This document shows positions 21,937-33,593 of a stretch of DNA of 64,000 nt, in pieces. The translations under genes were made by a program, and so were the position numbers. Positions within the stretch are counted from its first letter, which is position 1, and every line of letters starts with the position of its first letter. The stretch spans positions 186,001 to 250,000 of the forward strand of contig QEAR01000013.1 of NCBI GenBank assembly GCA_006535965.1. Direction: 5' to 3'. The stretch comes from Spizellomyces sp. 'palustris'. Lineage: Eukaryota; Chytridiomycota; Chytridiomycetes; Spizellomycetales; Spizellomycetaceae. The notes under the pieces are model-generated. The model was not told where the DNA came from and ran no database searches. It was given only the letters and a program-made list of their open reading frames with translations.

Positions 21937-24900
21937 ATGTCCAGACCCGATCCCCACATTACGATGGATATGGATCAAGTCCAAAATCCAAGCTCAAGAA
22001 ACTATCTCTCGGCCAGCGGTAACGGTCATCCAGATCATCCACCGAATTATTCCTCCAACCCAAGCACGACCATTGATATCCGCGAAGACCAGCACGCGCC
22101 TGAGGACGGCAATGCGCACAAGATGGAACCTCATCCCGAGGATATTGAACAGCTTCTCAAAGAGCTCGAAGCAGAAGTCACTGATAAAGACCACCCTGGC
22201 GAACCAGAGGATGCTAACGAAGAAGATGGCCACAAAGCCATCACCGTATCCGAAGATCTTTTAAGGACAGACCCCAAAACAGGATTGACTACGGAAGAGG
22301 CGGACAAGCGGAGAAGAAAGTTTGGCCCTAATCAGCTTGCAGAGCACAAGGAAAACATGGTCATGAAGTTTTTAATGTTCTTCAGCGGACCGATTCAGTA
22401 TGTCATGATTGTAAGTATAAGCATCCAATTCTCTGGCGCGTTAGATCAATGGTCATTAACCACGGGATCTGTAGGCGGCGGCTGCACTGGCTGGTGGACT
22501 CCAACATTGGGTCGATTTAGGAGTTATCCTCGGGCTCCTTCTCCTCAACGCCGTGGTCGGATTCATGCAAGAATACCAAGCTGGCAACATTGTCGCGCAA
22601 CTTAAACAGCAGCTGGCATTAAAGGCTACAGTTGTTCGTAACGGCCAAGTGGCGGACATTGAGGCTGTCGACATTGTGCCAGGTGATATTGTCAAGGTTG
22701 ATGAAGGTACCATTATACCGGCGGACGGAAGAGTGTTGGGCGAGCATTGCTTCTTGCAGGTTGATCAGTCAGGTATGCTGCCACACTGAGCGTAATGCGA
22801 CCCTGCTTTTCACTCATTGTCCAACTCTGCAGCACTTACTGGTGAATCCCTTGCTATCGAAAAACACCACAATGACGAGTTGTATTCATCTTCGGCTATC
22901 AAGCGGGGCCACGGCTACATGGTTGTTACAGCGATTGGCGATCATACCTATGTCGGTCGCACCGCGGGATTAGCTTCAACCACCCAAACCCGGGGCAAAT
23001 TCACAGAAGTTCTCAACTCTATCGGTTACATTCTCCTTCTTTTGGTTATTTTCTGGATCCTCGCGATTTGGATTGCTGGCTTTTTCCGTAGCTTGGGCAT
23101 TGTGGACTTACTGACGTATGCACTAATCATCACTGTGATTGGTGTCCCCGTCGGTTTGCCTGCGGTTGTTACCACCACGTTGGCAGTCGGCGCGGCCTAC
23201 CTCGCCAAGAGACAAGCCATCGTTCAACGTCTTTCTGCAATTGAGTCGTTGGCAGGTTGCGAGATCCTCTGCTCGGACAAGACGGGTACCTTGACCAAGA
23301 ACAAGCTCGTCCTCCACGAACCGTTTTTGATGGACGGGGTCGATGCCGATACCCTCGTTCTCGTCTGCGCGTTAGCCTCTTCACGATCCAAAAAGGGTCT
23401 CGATGCCATTGACAAGACTGTTATGCTCAGTTTGCTCACACATGACCGCGCCCGTCAAGAAATCAAAAGATACAAGACGCTCGAGTTCCAGCCCTTCGAT
23501 CCTGTTACTAAACGAATTGTAGCCGTCGTCGAAGATGATGAAGGAAACCGTATTACATGCGTCAAGGGTGCTCCTCCTGCTGTGCTCAAGTTTGTCGAAC
23601 AAGATCACGCTATTGACCGCAAGGTTCTCAAGGAATACAACGAAAGGGTCGCCGAGTTTGCATCTCGTGGATTCCGATCTCTTGGCGCTGCCTGGAAGAA
23701 GGGAGACGAACAGTGGGAAATCCTCGGTATCCTCTGCTTGTTTGACCCACCTCGCGATGACACTGCAAGGACTGTAACTGAGGCTAAAGAGCTCGGGCTC
23801 AAGGTGAAGATGCTCACAGGAGATGCGGTCGGCATTGCCAAGGAAACTGCGCGCCAACTTCAGCTCGGTACCAACGTCTATAACACCAAGAGACTCGTCG
23901 GAGGCTCGCTGTCAGGATCCGAGTTGAATGACTTTGTGGTTGCAGCGGACGGTTTCGCGGAAGTCTTTCCGGAACACAAGTACATGGTAGTTGATATCCT
24001 CCAAAAGCGTGGCTTCCTCGTTGCAATGACGGGTGACGGTGTCAATGACGCACCCAGTTTGAAGAAGGCCGACGCCGGTATTGCTGTGGAAGGAGCGTCT
24101 GACGCTGCGAGGACATCTGCCGATATTGTTTTCCTCGCACCTGGTTTGGGTACTATCATTGACGCTATCAAAACATCGAGGCAGATCTTCCATCGCATGG
24201 TACGTTGTTGTATTGATGCAGCTGATTACTAGTATTCCGGGATATTAATGCAGCCGTCCTACCTTTATAGTACTCATATGTTGTCTATCGTATCGCTCTG
24301 TCTCTGCACCTGGAGATCTTCCTTACTACATCGTTGATTATCCTCGACCAAACGATCAACGTCCAGCTGGTTGTATTCCTCGCCATTTTTGCGGATATTG
24401 CTACTCTTGCGATCGCCTATGACCGTGCCCCTTTTTCTACCGAGCCTGTCAAGTGGGACCTGCCCAAGATCTGGGGTTTAGCCATCATCACTGGTTTCCT
24501 GCTCGCTGTCGGAACCTGGGTACTTTACGGCACGCTTTTGATCAATGGAAAGGGTATTGTCCAGAATTACGGTGGATACCAAGAGATCTTGTTCTTGGAG
24601 GTCACCTTGACTGAGAACTGGCTGATTTTCATCACCCGGTCGAACAGGACGTTGTGGGACACGTTACCTAGCTGGCAACTGGTTGGTGCTGTGCTTGTCG
24701 TTGACATCATTGCAACGCTCTTTGCCATCTTTGGCTGGTTCTCTGGTGTTCGCACCGATATCGTCACTGTTGTCCGTGTCTGGCTCTATTCCCTCGGTGT
24801 CATGGCCATCATCTCGCTCATCTACTATGGCCTTGCCAACTCCAAGATCTTCTCCAACCTCGTACGCGGTCGTATTAATCGTCGCCAAAAGAACAGGGAA

Positions 24901-25218
24901 GACTGGCTCTATACCCTTGAACGTGTGTCCCGCATGCATGAGCAGTCTAGTTGGAAGCATCAACCGAGCAGGCGCCGCCGTCAAAACGATGATCTCTCGG
25001 ATGTTGAAGAGGAGGACGATGACAGCGGATCGACAGCGGATGATATTGGCCTTCCTCCACCTCGCAATGCGCGTAGGCGTCCATTGACATGGAAGGACGA
25101 CGATTCGGGAAATCATCTGGCGACGCGCCAGTTGAGGACGCGAAAGTTGAGTGTTGATCCGGACATGACTGATTCCGAGGATGAGTCTGCGGAGGCTGCT
25201 ATTAAAAAGTTACTCTAA
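21937..25218 (+). CDS. PMA1: Plasma-membrane H+-transporting P-type ATPase
   Basis: Four exons, 21937-22410, 22475-22772, 22833-24199 and 24271-25218, 1028 aa, longer than the usual ~920. Residues 1-115 are an acidic, hydrophilic extension; then [19 protein letters not shown] begins the cation-ATPase N-terminal domain. The actuator has [11 protein letters not shown] and LTGES, the phosphorylation site is [11 protein letters not shown] (Asp about residue 406), with KGAPPAVL in the nucleotide domain and [14 protein letters not shown] and [20 protein letters not shown] in the P domain. [19 protein letters not shown] is the M4 helix. The enzyme (P-IIIA) pumps protons out of the cell and powers nutrient uptake. 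The C-terminal tail is unusually long, with acidic and Arg-rich stretches, and probably regulatory. An in-frame ATG lies 93 bases upstream but gives a hydrophobic start not typical of the family. Confidence 0.95.
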
Positions 25219-26714
25219 ACGATATCCAAACATTATAGACGTCTGCTAGTGCAGGGGCATTGGTTAGCACAAAGGAAAAAATATCTCATTGTATCGATAA
25301 TCGGAAATAAAATCGTAAAAGAAAAGCAAGTGGCATTTTTTTCTCTTCTTATGATTTAATGAATCTGGAAAGCAGCCGTTTGCTGACGGTAAGTTTAATT
25401 TTGACTAGCACACTATTTTGGGGTTAGAACAATATCAGAAACCCTTGCACTGTTTCTGGTGGAACCAAATTCTTGTTGAATGACTGCATCTTGGTCGGAA
25501 CCAGCGTTGGCCGCAATCCAACTCTCACATTACGTATTGTGGCGCAATCCCATTACGTACTGATGACGATCATCCCTCGTGCAGTCCAAAAGGCAATTTG
25601 CCTTCAGGTTCGCCCAAAAACCATAATTGATCCCTGACACAATGACAACGCAAGAACAAGAGTGGGGAAGAGGTGGAATTTGTTGAAAAATAATATGGTA
25701 TCTTTGATGAACCAGCAGGAACAACAAGGACAAGAACAAGAAAACTGGTCGTTATACTTGCTAATACAAAACGGCAAACCCTAAAAGACTGTTTAAAAGA
25801 AGGATTTTTTGCCTTGAACACTCTTGTTCCCCCCCTTGTAATGATGCAATCTCACACCTCCGCCCCCCCCCCCCCCCCCCCAATACCCAATAACCACAAC
25901 ACGGTTTCTTTGATCCACACATTTACAGCAAGGGTACATTAAAAACCCTGTAGTCGTTTTTTGAATTTTGGGTTAGGGTGGGGAACACTGGGGGTGGTGG
26001 TGGTGCGCCGATCAGTCGATGACGACGCAATGCGGTAGTGTTCCGGGGGGGCTTGTTTCCTCGGCTACAGACAAACTTGCAAAAGTACGTTTGTTCGGAC
26101 GTACAGAGAGACTTTGGCGAATGGGTTGTTAGGTCTGCTTGATTTTTTTTTTAAAGAGACATACCGTTGGGGGGATTATGGCATGGATAAACCTTTTGGA
26201 TGCCATTCGCCACTGGTCGTCGTATGTGCCAACACTCTAGTGACGACAGAAAAAAGCCAAGACGCCACATTGTGTAGTTCGTCTAAACATCACCTCTGCA
26301 CACACTTTCAACCTTTGAGCTCTCTCAAAGATAGATTGTGATTACTTATTTTATCCCCTCCCCTCTTCGTGAATGACGGTGGTGATGACGCATGCGTCTG
26401 CACTCTGAATTTAGGCTTATTCATCCCAAGGGAACACTTGAGGCAAAAGCGCATTGTTGTTCAAACTGTTTTGGACTGCTATCTTGTCTTGGTGGTTTTT
26501 TCCGCCGCATTTCTTTTTCTTGTGCCGTCGAGTTTCTGGAGTCTCACGAGGAAGAACGTTACGTCGATCAAACCTTCTGTGAACATCCTTGTCCGGAACA
26601 ACCAGTTCACCCCTCGTCTTCCATCCCCTTCATTACCATACGCGAAAACAATCTAGTCTCCGCTTCGCCTAGTCTCGGCTTCTCTGGTCATTACGTCTTG
26701 TCGAAATTCCGACG
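25219..26714. other. Gene-poor stretch upstream of the bZIP gene
   Basis: About 1.5 kb with no supported gene. It contains a 19-base C run, many short pyrimidine or T runs, and several short open frames on both strands without domain content. A frame of about 180 codons on the plus strand (26392-26931) overlaps the start of the bZIP gene in another frame and looks like a shadow plus leader. Confidence 0.5.
25863..25881. repeat. Homopolymer tract of 19 C
   Basis: An uninterrupted run of 19 C residues on the plus strand. Length is likely polymorphic and prone to sequencing error. Confidence 0.9.
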
Positions 26715-28025
26715 ATGGGGGAACTCGACCATCCTGTCCCACCACCACCCCCACTATCACCACATCACTGCGCACCTTCCGCCTCGGCTCGCTCATCGTT
26801 TTCTTCCCAAACGTCCGGAACATCAGTTTCGTCTCGGAATCAGACACGAACACCGACACCCCCGGTCCAAGAGCCGCAGCGGACACGAAAACGAAATCTG
26901 GATGCAACAGTATCACTGCCTGTTGATTTGACAGTCTTGAAAGCACCATCAGGAGGCCTCGATGGTGGTAGCTTTCACCCAAATCAGATTGATCAGCGCA
27001 CTCTGCATAACAATGCTCTCCCATCTACCCAACTTCTTCCCCGCTTACCGCCCGTGAACGACCTCAATCTGAATTCGAGTCGTCAACTCTACCCTTGGGA
27101 CATCAAACTCCCCGATATCCAACAACCGCACATAATGAACCCGCCAGCGCATACCGTCTCGCTACCGTCACTTGGCCCCCTAACTACCTCACAATTCAGG
27201 GACGTGGACCTGGATTCGACACGAACCAAGCGAGCACGCAAAGCCAACACGGCACCGAACCTATTAAAGCCTATTCAACAAATTCCTTCACAAATTGTCC
27301 CGACGTTGGTGGATCCTTCATCCCTTTCCCCAGTTATGACGAGTATGCCGCAACGACAAGAGCCGCAATCATATAGTGGTCGGGATTCAGGGTCGAGCAA
27401 TGACCGTCCTAAGAGCCAATCGCAGGATCGCGACTCAGATTCAGAAAATGGGTTAACGGATCGAGGAGCTAGTTTAGCAGCTTCTATGAAGAGAAGGAGA
27501 AATGCGTCGGACGAGTACGATGTGAAAGAGTCTAAACTAGCGCATAAGCGGAAAATGAACGCAGGCATGTTGCTTTTAGTATCTGGTCTCGCGGCGCTCT
27601 GATGGCTTAGCCTTTCCATACCCTTTATAGAAGCCGCTAGACGGTGCCGGGAACGGAAAGCGCAGCGCATCCAAAGTCTTGAAGACCAAATTACAACAGT
27701 TGAACAATCAAATGCAGAACTAATTATGCGCAACGCCATTCTTGAGAACGAACGACGAGCATGGAAAACGACCGAATCCAGTCTTCGAGATAGGATATCC
27801 AATCTGGAGGACCGGTGCAAAGAGCTGGAAGCCCAGCTGCAGAATGCAAGGATGGGATTGTTGTTCCATGCTGCAAGTCAGACAGGGAGCGGGTTGGGAA
27901 GTCCGATTTCACCAGAGGCGGAGTTGGAGGAGTCAAAAGGTGCGTTGCCACAAAAGGGGATCAAGAAAGTGGATCCGAATGACGAGCCATCGGTGGAGCA
28001 GCCTGTTGTGGGAACTGAGACTTGA
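26715..28025 (+). CDS. bZIP transcription factor (GC-AG intron)
   Basis: Two exons, 26715-27564 and 27631-28025, 414 aa. The first 280 residues are disordered, rich in Pro, Ser, Thr and Gln (MGELDHPVPPPPPLSP at the start). The basic region crosses the intron: KRKMNA joined to EAARRCRERKAQR, giving the invariant N-x7-R spacing. A leucine-zipper-like coiled coil follows (SLEDQI, NAELIM, NAILEN, and two further heptads), then a short acidic tail. The intron 27565-27630 starts with GC (GCATGT) and ends TATAG; no GT donor near it restores the bZIP frame, so a GC-AG intron is the simplest reading. Target genes unknown; the basic region is ATF/CREB-like rather than Yap-like. Confidence 0.82.
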
Positions 28026-29639
28026 TGTTCTTGACTTAATGTGATCTTAAGGTAGTTGCCTGTTGTTGTTTTGTCCGGCTTGATTTCTGTAAATATTATC
28101 TGTTTCCCGGAGCAAGGCTTCTCTATCACTGTTAGATGCGTTCATTGTTGGCCTCGACTAAGCCTGATTGGGACAAGTGATTTGGTTCTCTACACACAAA
28201 ATGGCCACAGCAGATTTTGCACATGATTGAAATACCAACAGAAAGTAATTATTCTCGAGCGTAATGGTAAGAATTATGTAATCTTCCCCCAGGTCAACGT
28301 TTGCAATCATGATGCAAAGCATTGGATAAAGTGTCCGAAACAAAGGCCCGCAGCCAAGAAATTGGGAATTTTGTATCATTATAATCCAACGCCAGAACCT
28401 TGCAAGCGAGACAAGGCAGAATGACTATTCATCTACAAGGACACTAAATACTTTTTGTGACACTTGGACATTCTTTAACCCACAGCATGCATACGATTCC
28501 TGATTAGACTTTTCTGGACTGTTTATCCAAAGCCTGAAATGTCCCTTCAAGAACAAGTGAATGCTATAAATCAATTCGATAACCCTAGGCAAGCGCAAGG
28601 GTGATTTTCAACATGGCAAAAAGACCCTGACAATAGCAATGATTTGCCCGCTGACTCCCGACAAGTATTTCTCAGGTACTTGTAGAAGCCGTGCGATCCA
28701 TCTTGTTAACAAACCCTTTGTCAGTGGATAATTCCGTGGTTCTGGCTATAGTTACTGTTGATCAGGATTCTATTGTTTTTGTTTGTCATCTCTGGACCCT
28801 AGTGTGCACAACCTCGAGGTTTGAGGCCTGGGTCCAATTCGGCATCACGAAGAAATTGGTTCAAAAGATCAGTCGGATGAGCCATCAATTGATGATTAAT
28901 CCCCGGTGGATTTCTTCCTGTATTTCGTCCAGTTTGTAGTATGACAATAGCGTAACTAGGAGCATCAAGAGTATGAATGAGCTTATTTCGCTTACTATAT
29001 TAGTAGTTTTTAAAGTTTTGAAGGAAAAGGAAAAGGCAATACGGACCGGTGTGATTGCCAAACAACTGAGCAAAACATCAGTGGTCACGTGGCTATATCA
29101 AAATCGTTTTTAAAAAGGTTGTGCGCAATCGCCAACTTGATAATATTTGTTTTGGCTGGCCTTTTGGATATCAAGTAGGACAACCAGTTATTGGGCGTCA
29201 AGGTTTATGAGAAGGAACCGTTTCTTGCTTCCTTACCAGGCGGCAAATAGAGGTTTTTGCCAATGAAGAAATGCAGTAAGTCATGGTTTTTATTTGGGTA
29301 TCGAAAAAAGCTGGAGTTTATTGCACGCAGACTACTAAGCAAGATGTTAAATTAAAACTGGTAGCTAACCGAAATTTTACCCTAGTGTCGGGCCCTGCGT
29401 CAGGTTGTCTTGGACGGTGGCTCCTAACTTACTGGGGAAGAATCGACAAAATGCCATGAAACACCGCTTTACACTGTTCAAAATGTACGATCTTATTCTG
29501 TTGGATTTCTCTCCAGTTTCTGATTTGTTGCCAAAATCGCCAATTTCCTTTCTCGCGAGACAATCAAAGACCTGTTCCTTGAGCGGAATAGGAAGATTAT
29601 TGAGGCTCCCGGTGTTGAGGTAAGTTTCGTGCGGTAGCG
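28026..29639. other. Gene-poor stretch before the permease remnant
   Basis: 1.6 kb with no intact gene. The right part may contain unrecognisable N-terminal pieces of the SLC13-type pseudogene (for example an Ala/Val/Ile-rich frame near 28700-28940), but I could not align any with confidence. Confidence 0.45.
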
Positions 29640-30754
29640 TCAGCCCATGATACCCTATCCTACATCTTTGGTACCCGGAAACTGTTCTCCCAGAGAACGA
29701 TTTTGTATACTTTGCTGGAAGAGTTGATCACCTAGTGGAACTCAAAGAGATGAAGGGTATTACGATCATCCGATGCAGAACAAGATACAAACTTCCATAG
29801 GATCAATGAGCAAAAAACATTGTTTACGACGTCGTCGTCAGGCAACAGCTTGCTGGTCGGCCAAGCTGCCGGGAATCATGGCTTCCGTACTCCCTACGGC
29901 GCTGCCATTGTCGCCGTTCATTGCGACGGTCGTATGACCTTGAGAGAGACAGTGTTTCAAAAGGCAGACGTGCTTCTCGTCATTTTGCTTGACCAACCGT
30001 TGTTACCAGAAAATAATGCTTGATACGAGGTGTTCTCTATATCAAGCATTATTCTCCATGATTTGTCAGGTCCAGACTATCACTCAACTCCCAAACTGTT
30101 ACAAGACCATCGCAACTGCTGCCTTCCTCCTTGCCATTATTGTTTTCCAGTGCGGCCGACAAAAAGTCTCCTCACCTGCGCATTAGCTGCCATGGTGGGA
30201 ATTGCTCTTGATCAGGTAGCGGCCTCAGCCTACAGATCCTCGTGAGATCCACCGTGGCGACGATGCCCAATCTCGTCTGTTGCAGAGCTGTGTCTCCAGA
30301 AGAAGCATGCGCTTCCCTTAGCTGGGAGGTTCTCATTGTAGTTTGCCGCGTCTTTGGATCTCGGTAACCCAATATCGAAATCGGGCCACCGCCAAATTAC
30401 TAGCGAACAGGTTGCTGCGTCTAAAGCCACCGGCTCCGCGGGGGCCTTTTGATCACTGTCAATATTGTCACTGTTATTTTCTCAACGCTATTATAACCAA
30501 CAACTGCTGTTGTTGTTGTCATCTTTTCCATTATGGATGCCACATGCAAGATAAAGAATCTAGAGTTCTTCACCGTCCTGCTTACTCTGATGATGGCCGT
30601 GTCCGCCGATTTTTCAATATAGCTATCGGCGATCAAAGTAATCTTATGGTATATGCACAGGATGATACAAGGTCATCGACTATGGCGTTTTGGTCTACCT
30701 CTGCAACTTGTTATGGGCATGTTGACTAGCGCTGTCGCTGCGCCCGACTACTAG
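29640..30754 (+). pseudogene. Decayed SLC13-type anion permease with TrkA-C domains
   Basis: Pieces of one permease appear in the expected order but in changing frames. About 29680-29770 encodes LPENDFVYFAGRVDHLVEL, the end of a TrkA-C domain; 29840-29930 encodes SLLVGQAAGNHGFRTPYGAA and then IVAVHCDGRM, a second TrkA-C; 30100-30150 a membrane helix (TIATAAFLLAIIVF); 30170-30240 LAAMVGIALDQVAASAYRS; about 30345-30390 AASLDLGNPISKSG; 30625-30665 AIGDQSNLMVYAQDD; and 30680-30754 RFGLPLQLVMGMLTSAVAAP with a stop. SLC13/DASS permeases end in just this way (PIGYQTNLMVY...RFGLPLQ). At least four frame changes and several stops separate the pieces, with no splice-site pairs to explain them. It is a host transporter pseudogene; a poorly assembled gene is the alternative. 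Confidence 0.75.
30013..30054. repeat. Perfect 14-bp inverted repeat (hairpin)
   Basis: AATAATGCTTGATA at 30013-30026 is exactly complementary to TATCAAGCATTATT at 30041-30054, with a 14-base loop. It lies inside the permease remnant. It could be a small insertion footprint or chance. Confidence 0.85.
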
Positions 30755-31512
30755 TGAATCTGGATTAAGTATTAATCGTTGTATCTAGAAGGGACGGATT
30801 ATTTGTTAACAGTCTCGGCACTGCGGCAGCTTGTGGAGGGTCATCCGATAAATTGACGAACTGAGCTATCAAAAAAATGTACCTATCATCCAATACCTGC
30901 TCTGACATGCTCGTACATGCTTGAAATGAGCCTGCATAATATCATAAGAATAAACCCGCAGCTGGCAGTGCCATCGCCAGAACAAGTTACGCGATTCCGC
31001 CCTTCCTTTTGTGTATATCCATCTTAAAGACTTAATTTGACCCTTTCCTTAAACTGGCCAGGCATCATAGACTATATTCTATGATTGGGCTGATGCATTC
31101 ATGTTTGGCAGAGGCTGCCTAGAACTATGGCCACGGCGTAATGAATAGTAGCAATATAAAATGAGGTACTAAATTGCTACGGCAGTAATTATTGCAGTAG
31201 GAACCGACGCAAAGTAGTGATGGACTCTCCAAACATGTAGTCAGACTCTCAATTATATTGAAAAGTACATTGAGAAATTGGAAATGTATAATACGAAAGA
31301 AAAATCCTACGGTATGTACGAACACTTGATACACTCAAAATACCCGTTGAAAAAAGAAAGAAGAAAAACACAGTCGCGCGAGCCGAGCCATGCCTGCTCA
31401 GGTTTTTGTTGCAAACCCTAAAGGAGACAAAAGCAACCTAGGACCAATTGTTCCAAGATAAAAAACGGTAATCACAGGTGTACTTGCCAAAAAAAGATTG
31501 CGCTGAGAGTTC
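30755..31512. other. Intergenic, no gene seen
   Basis: 758 AT-rich bases between the permease remnant and the agmatinase 3' end. Only short frames are present. Confidence 0.55.
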
Positions 31513-33013
31513 CTATTTCAATGGGTTCTTGACCATAAGAGAAATCACCTCAAATAGAACATCAGCAGCCGCCTGAAATAGAAATGTCAGCATGGAGGAC
31601 TTCAAGGCATTTTTCATATCCACGTTTCTTACCATGGTGGTCAACTCAGCGTTGGTATCATACGCTGGGGCAACCTCGACCACATCAGCACCAACAAGCT
31701 TCACGCCGTCCAAAGCCCTGATGATGGTTCGAAGCTCCCGAGTAGTCCAACCACCAGTTTCAGGCGTGCCAGTCGCAGGGGCAAATGCGGGGTCCAGCAC
31801 ATCAATATCGATGGAGAGGTACACCAAATTGTCGCCTACTGCTTTCTTAATCTTCTCGGCAATGCCCTTGGTACCAATCTCATCAATGTCACGGGCTTCT
31901 ATGATTTGGAATCCGCATAGTGCATCGTTGTCGTAGTCAGAGGGACCCGAAAGTGTGGTGCGGATACCAGCGTGAATGGAGCTTCCGTTTTTGATCAAAC
32001 CTTCCTGGGAGGCGTGGTAGAAATAGGTTCCGTGGTTATAAGCACCCTGCTCGGACTTTTTTCCACCAAACACTTTTGGCTTCCATGTGTCGATATGCGA
32101 ATCAAACTAAAAAATATAAAGACGGGTGAGTTCGTCTGGCCAGAATACAGGCGAGGGGGAAGACTGACGTACATGAACAACGGAAACCGGGCCGTAAGCT
32201 GAGGCGATACTTCTCAAAATTGGCAAAACAATGGTATGGTCTCCGCCAAGAGTCACCAGACGAGGGAATTGTGCAGCAAGAGTACCAGGGAACAACCGGT
32301 GTGCGGCCGGTGTGCGGTGCAACAACTCCTTGTGTCCATACTGCATTTGTTCAATGGCGAGAGCATTGTCGTAGGGTGTGACTGGGACGTCACCACAGTC
32401 TATTATTTTTGCCCAACTGGTGAAAGGGTTGACGTTTTGGGGAACATTGTAGCCCTGCCATGAATACAGGATCTCAGTAGATGCTCTCAAGAAAATTGAG
32501 CACAAGTTAGGCACCCACCCCATAAAGGACCAGTCGCTTACTGCCCTGTCTAATACCAGCAGGTCCGAACCGAGCACCGGGACGGTAGCTGGTAGCAGTG
32601 TCGAAAGGCAATCCGAGAATAGCAATATCGTAATCAACGTCCTTGTCCTTCCAACACCGCTCGCTTGGAAGGTGTGCAAAAGTTGTAATGCCCGAGAAAA
32701 CACTACATCATATCAATTAACATGTCTTGTCAAACGTAACGTCAAAGAACTGATCGTGCCAGGTTAACCAAGCTTACCTGTCAGCAGTAACTTCACCGTC
32801 GCCTGGGATAGAATGCTCAACAGAACCCTTGCTGAAAGTAGATTGACCGTTCATAACCACTTGATAGAGATCGTTCCCGCCATGTGGATAAGCACGGCCT
32901 TTACACGAGAAATAGACCAACACAGCCAAACTGCTTAGAAGCGCGGAAGTGAGCATTGCAGAGATGTACCGAGGCAGAGGTAGCGGGACGATCTTGTACA
33001 AGAACTCTGGCAT
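31513..33013 (-). CDS. Agmatinase/ureohydrolase-family enzyme with N-terminal hydrophobic segment
   Basis: Minus strand, five exons: 33013-32778, 32702-32542, 32483-32173, 32106-31633 and 31572-31513; 413 aa. The manganese-binding motifs of the arginase/agmatinase family are complete: [17 protein letters not shown] (DxHxD) and [19 protein letters not shown] (DxDxxDP). [18 protein letters not shown] is the agmatinase-like substrate-loop region. The family hydrolyses guanidino compounds (agmatine to putrescine and urea). Residues about 15-38 ([20 protein letters not shown]) are hydrophobic and suggest a signal anchor, so the enzyme may be secreted or membrane-bound, as in some fungal agmatinases. 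The third exon's acceptor (AG just before 32483) is chosen because it restores the frame. Substrate within the family is not certain. Confidence 0.88.
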
Positions 33014-33593
33014 ATGGAAGGCGGTTGTGTGTGGGGCTGCATTTTATAGAGAAAATTGGACATGATAGGGGGCGGGTAAACCCGTAGGAGGAAAGACGGG
33101 AAGCTCAAGATAAGATGGAATATTGGATAAAAGTATTTGATGATTCTGTACGCCAGATCTCCTTGTAAAAAAAAAATGGGAGAGTTCAAATCAATGTGTA
33201 GTCCTTTTGCCTATCTTAATTCTTGTTTCGTAAAGAGAATTAAAAAGTGTTATCAAATATTATTACATAACGGATTTTTGAACGCGTTCCCTCCCGATCG
33301 CTTCCTTCTGGACGAGAACAAAAACCAGCTTTCATTAGCAAGATATCCGATAAGCGAATGCGTTTAGACAAACCAGACATGGATGGTTCAGATACCATAA
33401 TAAAGTAGTATCCACAGAAATTACAAAAGAAAATGCCAGGCTATAATTGGAGGGGAGTTCAACTCATCCCCATTACATGGCTCGGAAAACTTTCAAAAGC
33501 CGGACATCCTTTTTACTACCATTTCCAAAACCACAGTCCTCTAGAGTTTCTTCACATTTCAACCCTCCATCCACTAGAAGCATATCCGGTATC
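33014..33593. other. Divergent promoter, agmatinase / MATE
   Basis: 580 bases between the starts of two divergent genes. The MATE frame is open back to about 33447, with an alternative ATG at 33477. No regulatory motif is claimed. Confidence 0.5.

Noticed and set aside
23381-23857. Minus-strand frames of up to 158 codons inside PMA1
   Set aside because: Antisense shadows of a strongly conserved coding exon.
26392-26931. Plus-strand frame of about 180 codons before the bZIP gene
   Set aside because: It overlaps the bZIP start in another frame, has His/Pro-rich shadow composition and no recognisable domain.
28160-31100. Transposon or retroelement as the explanation of the gene-poor region
   Set aside because: No reverse transcriptase, integrase or transposase motif and no terminal repeats were seen; permease blocks explain the protein-like pieces.
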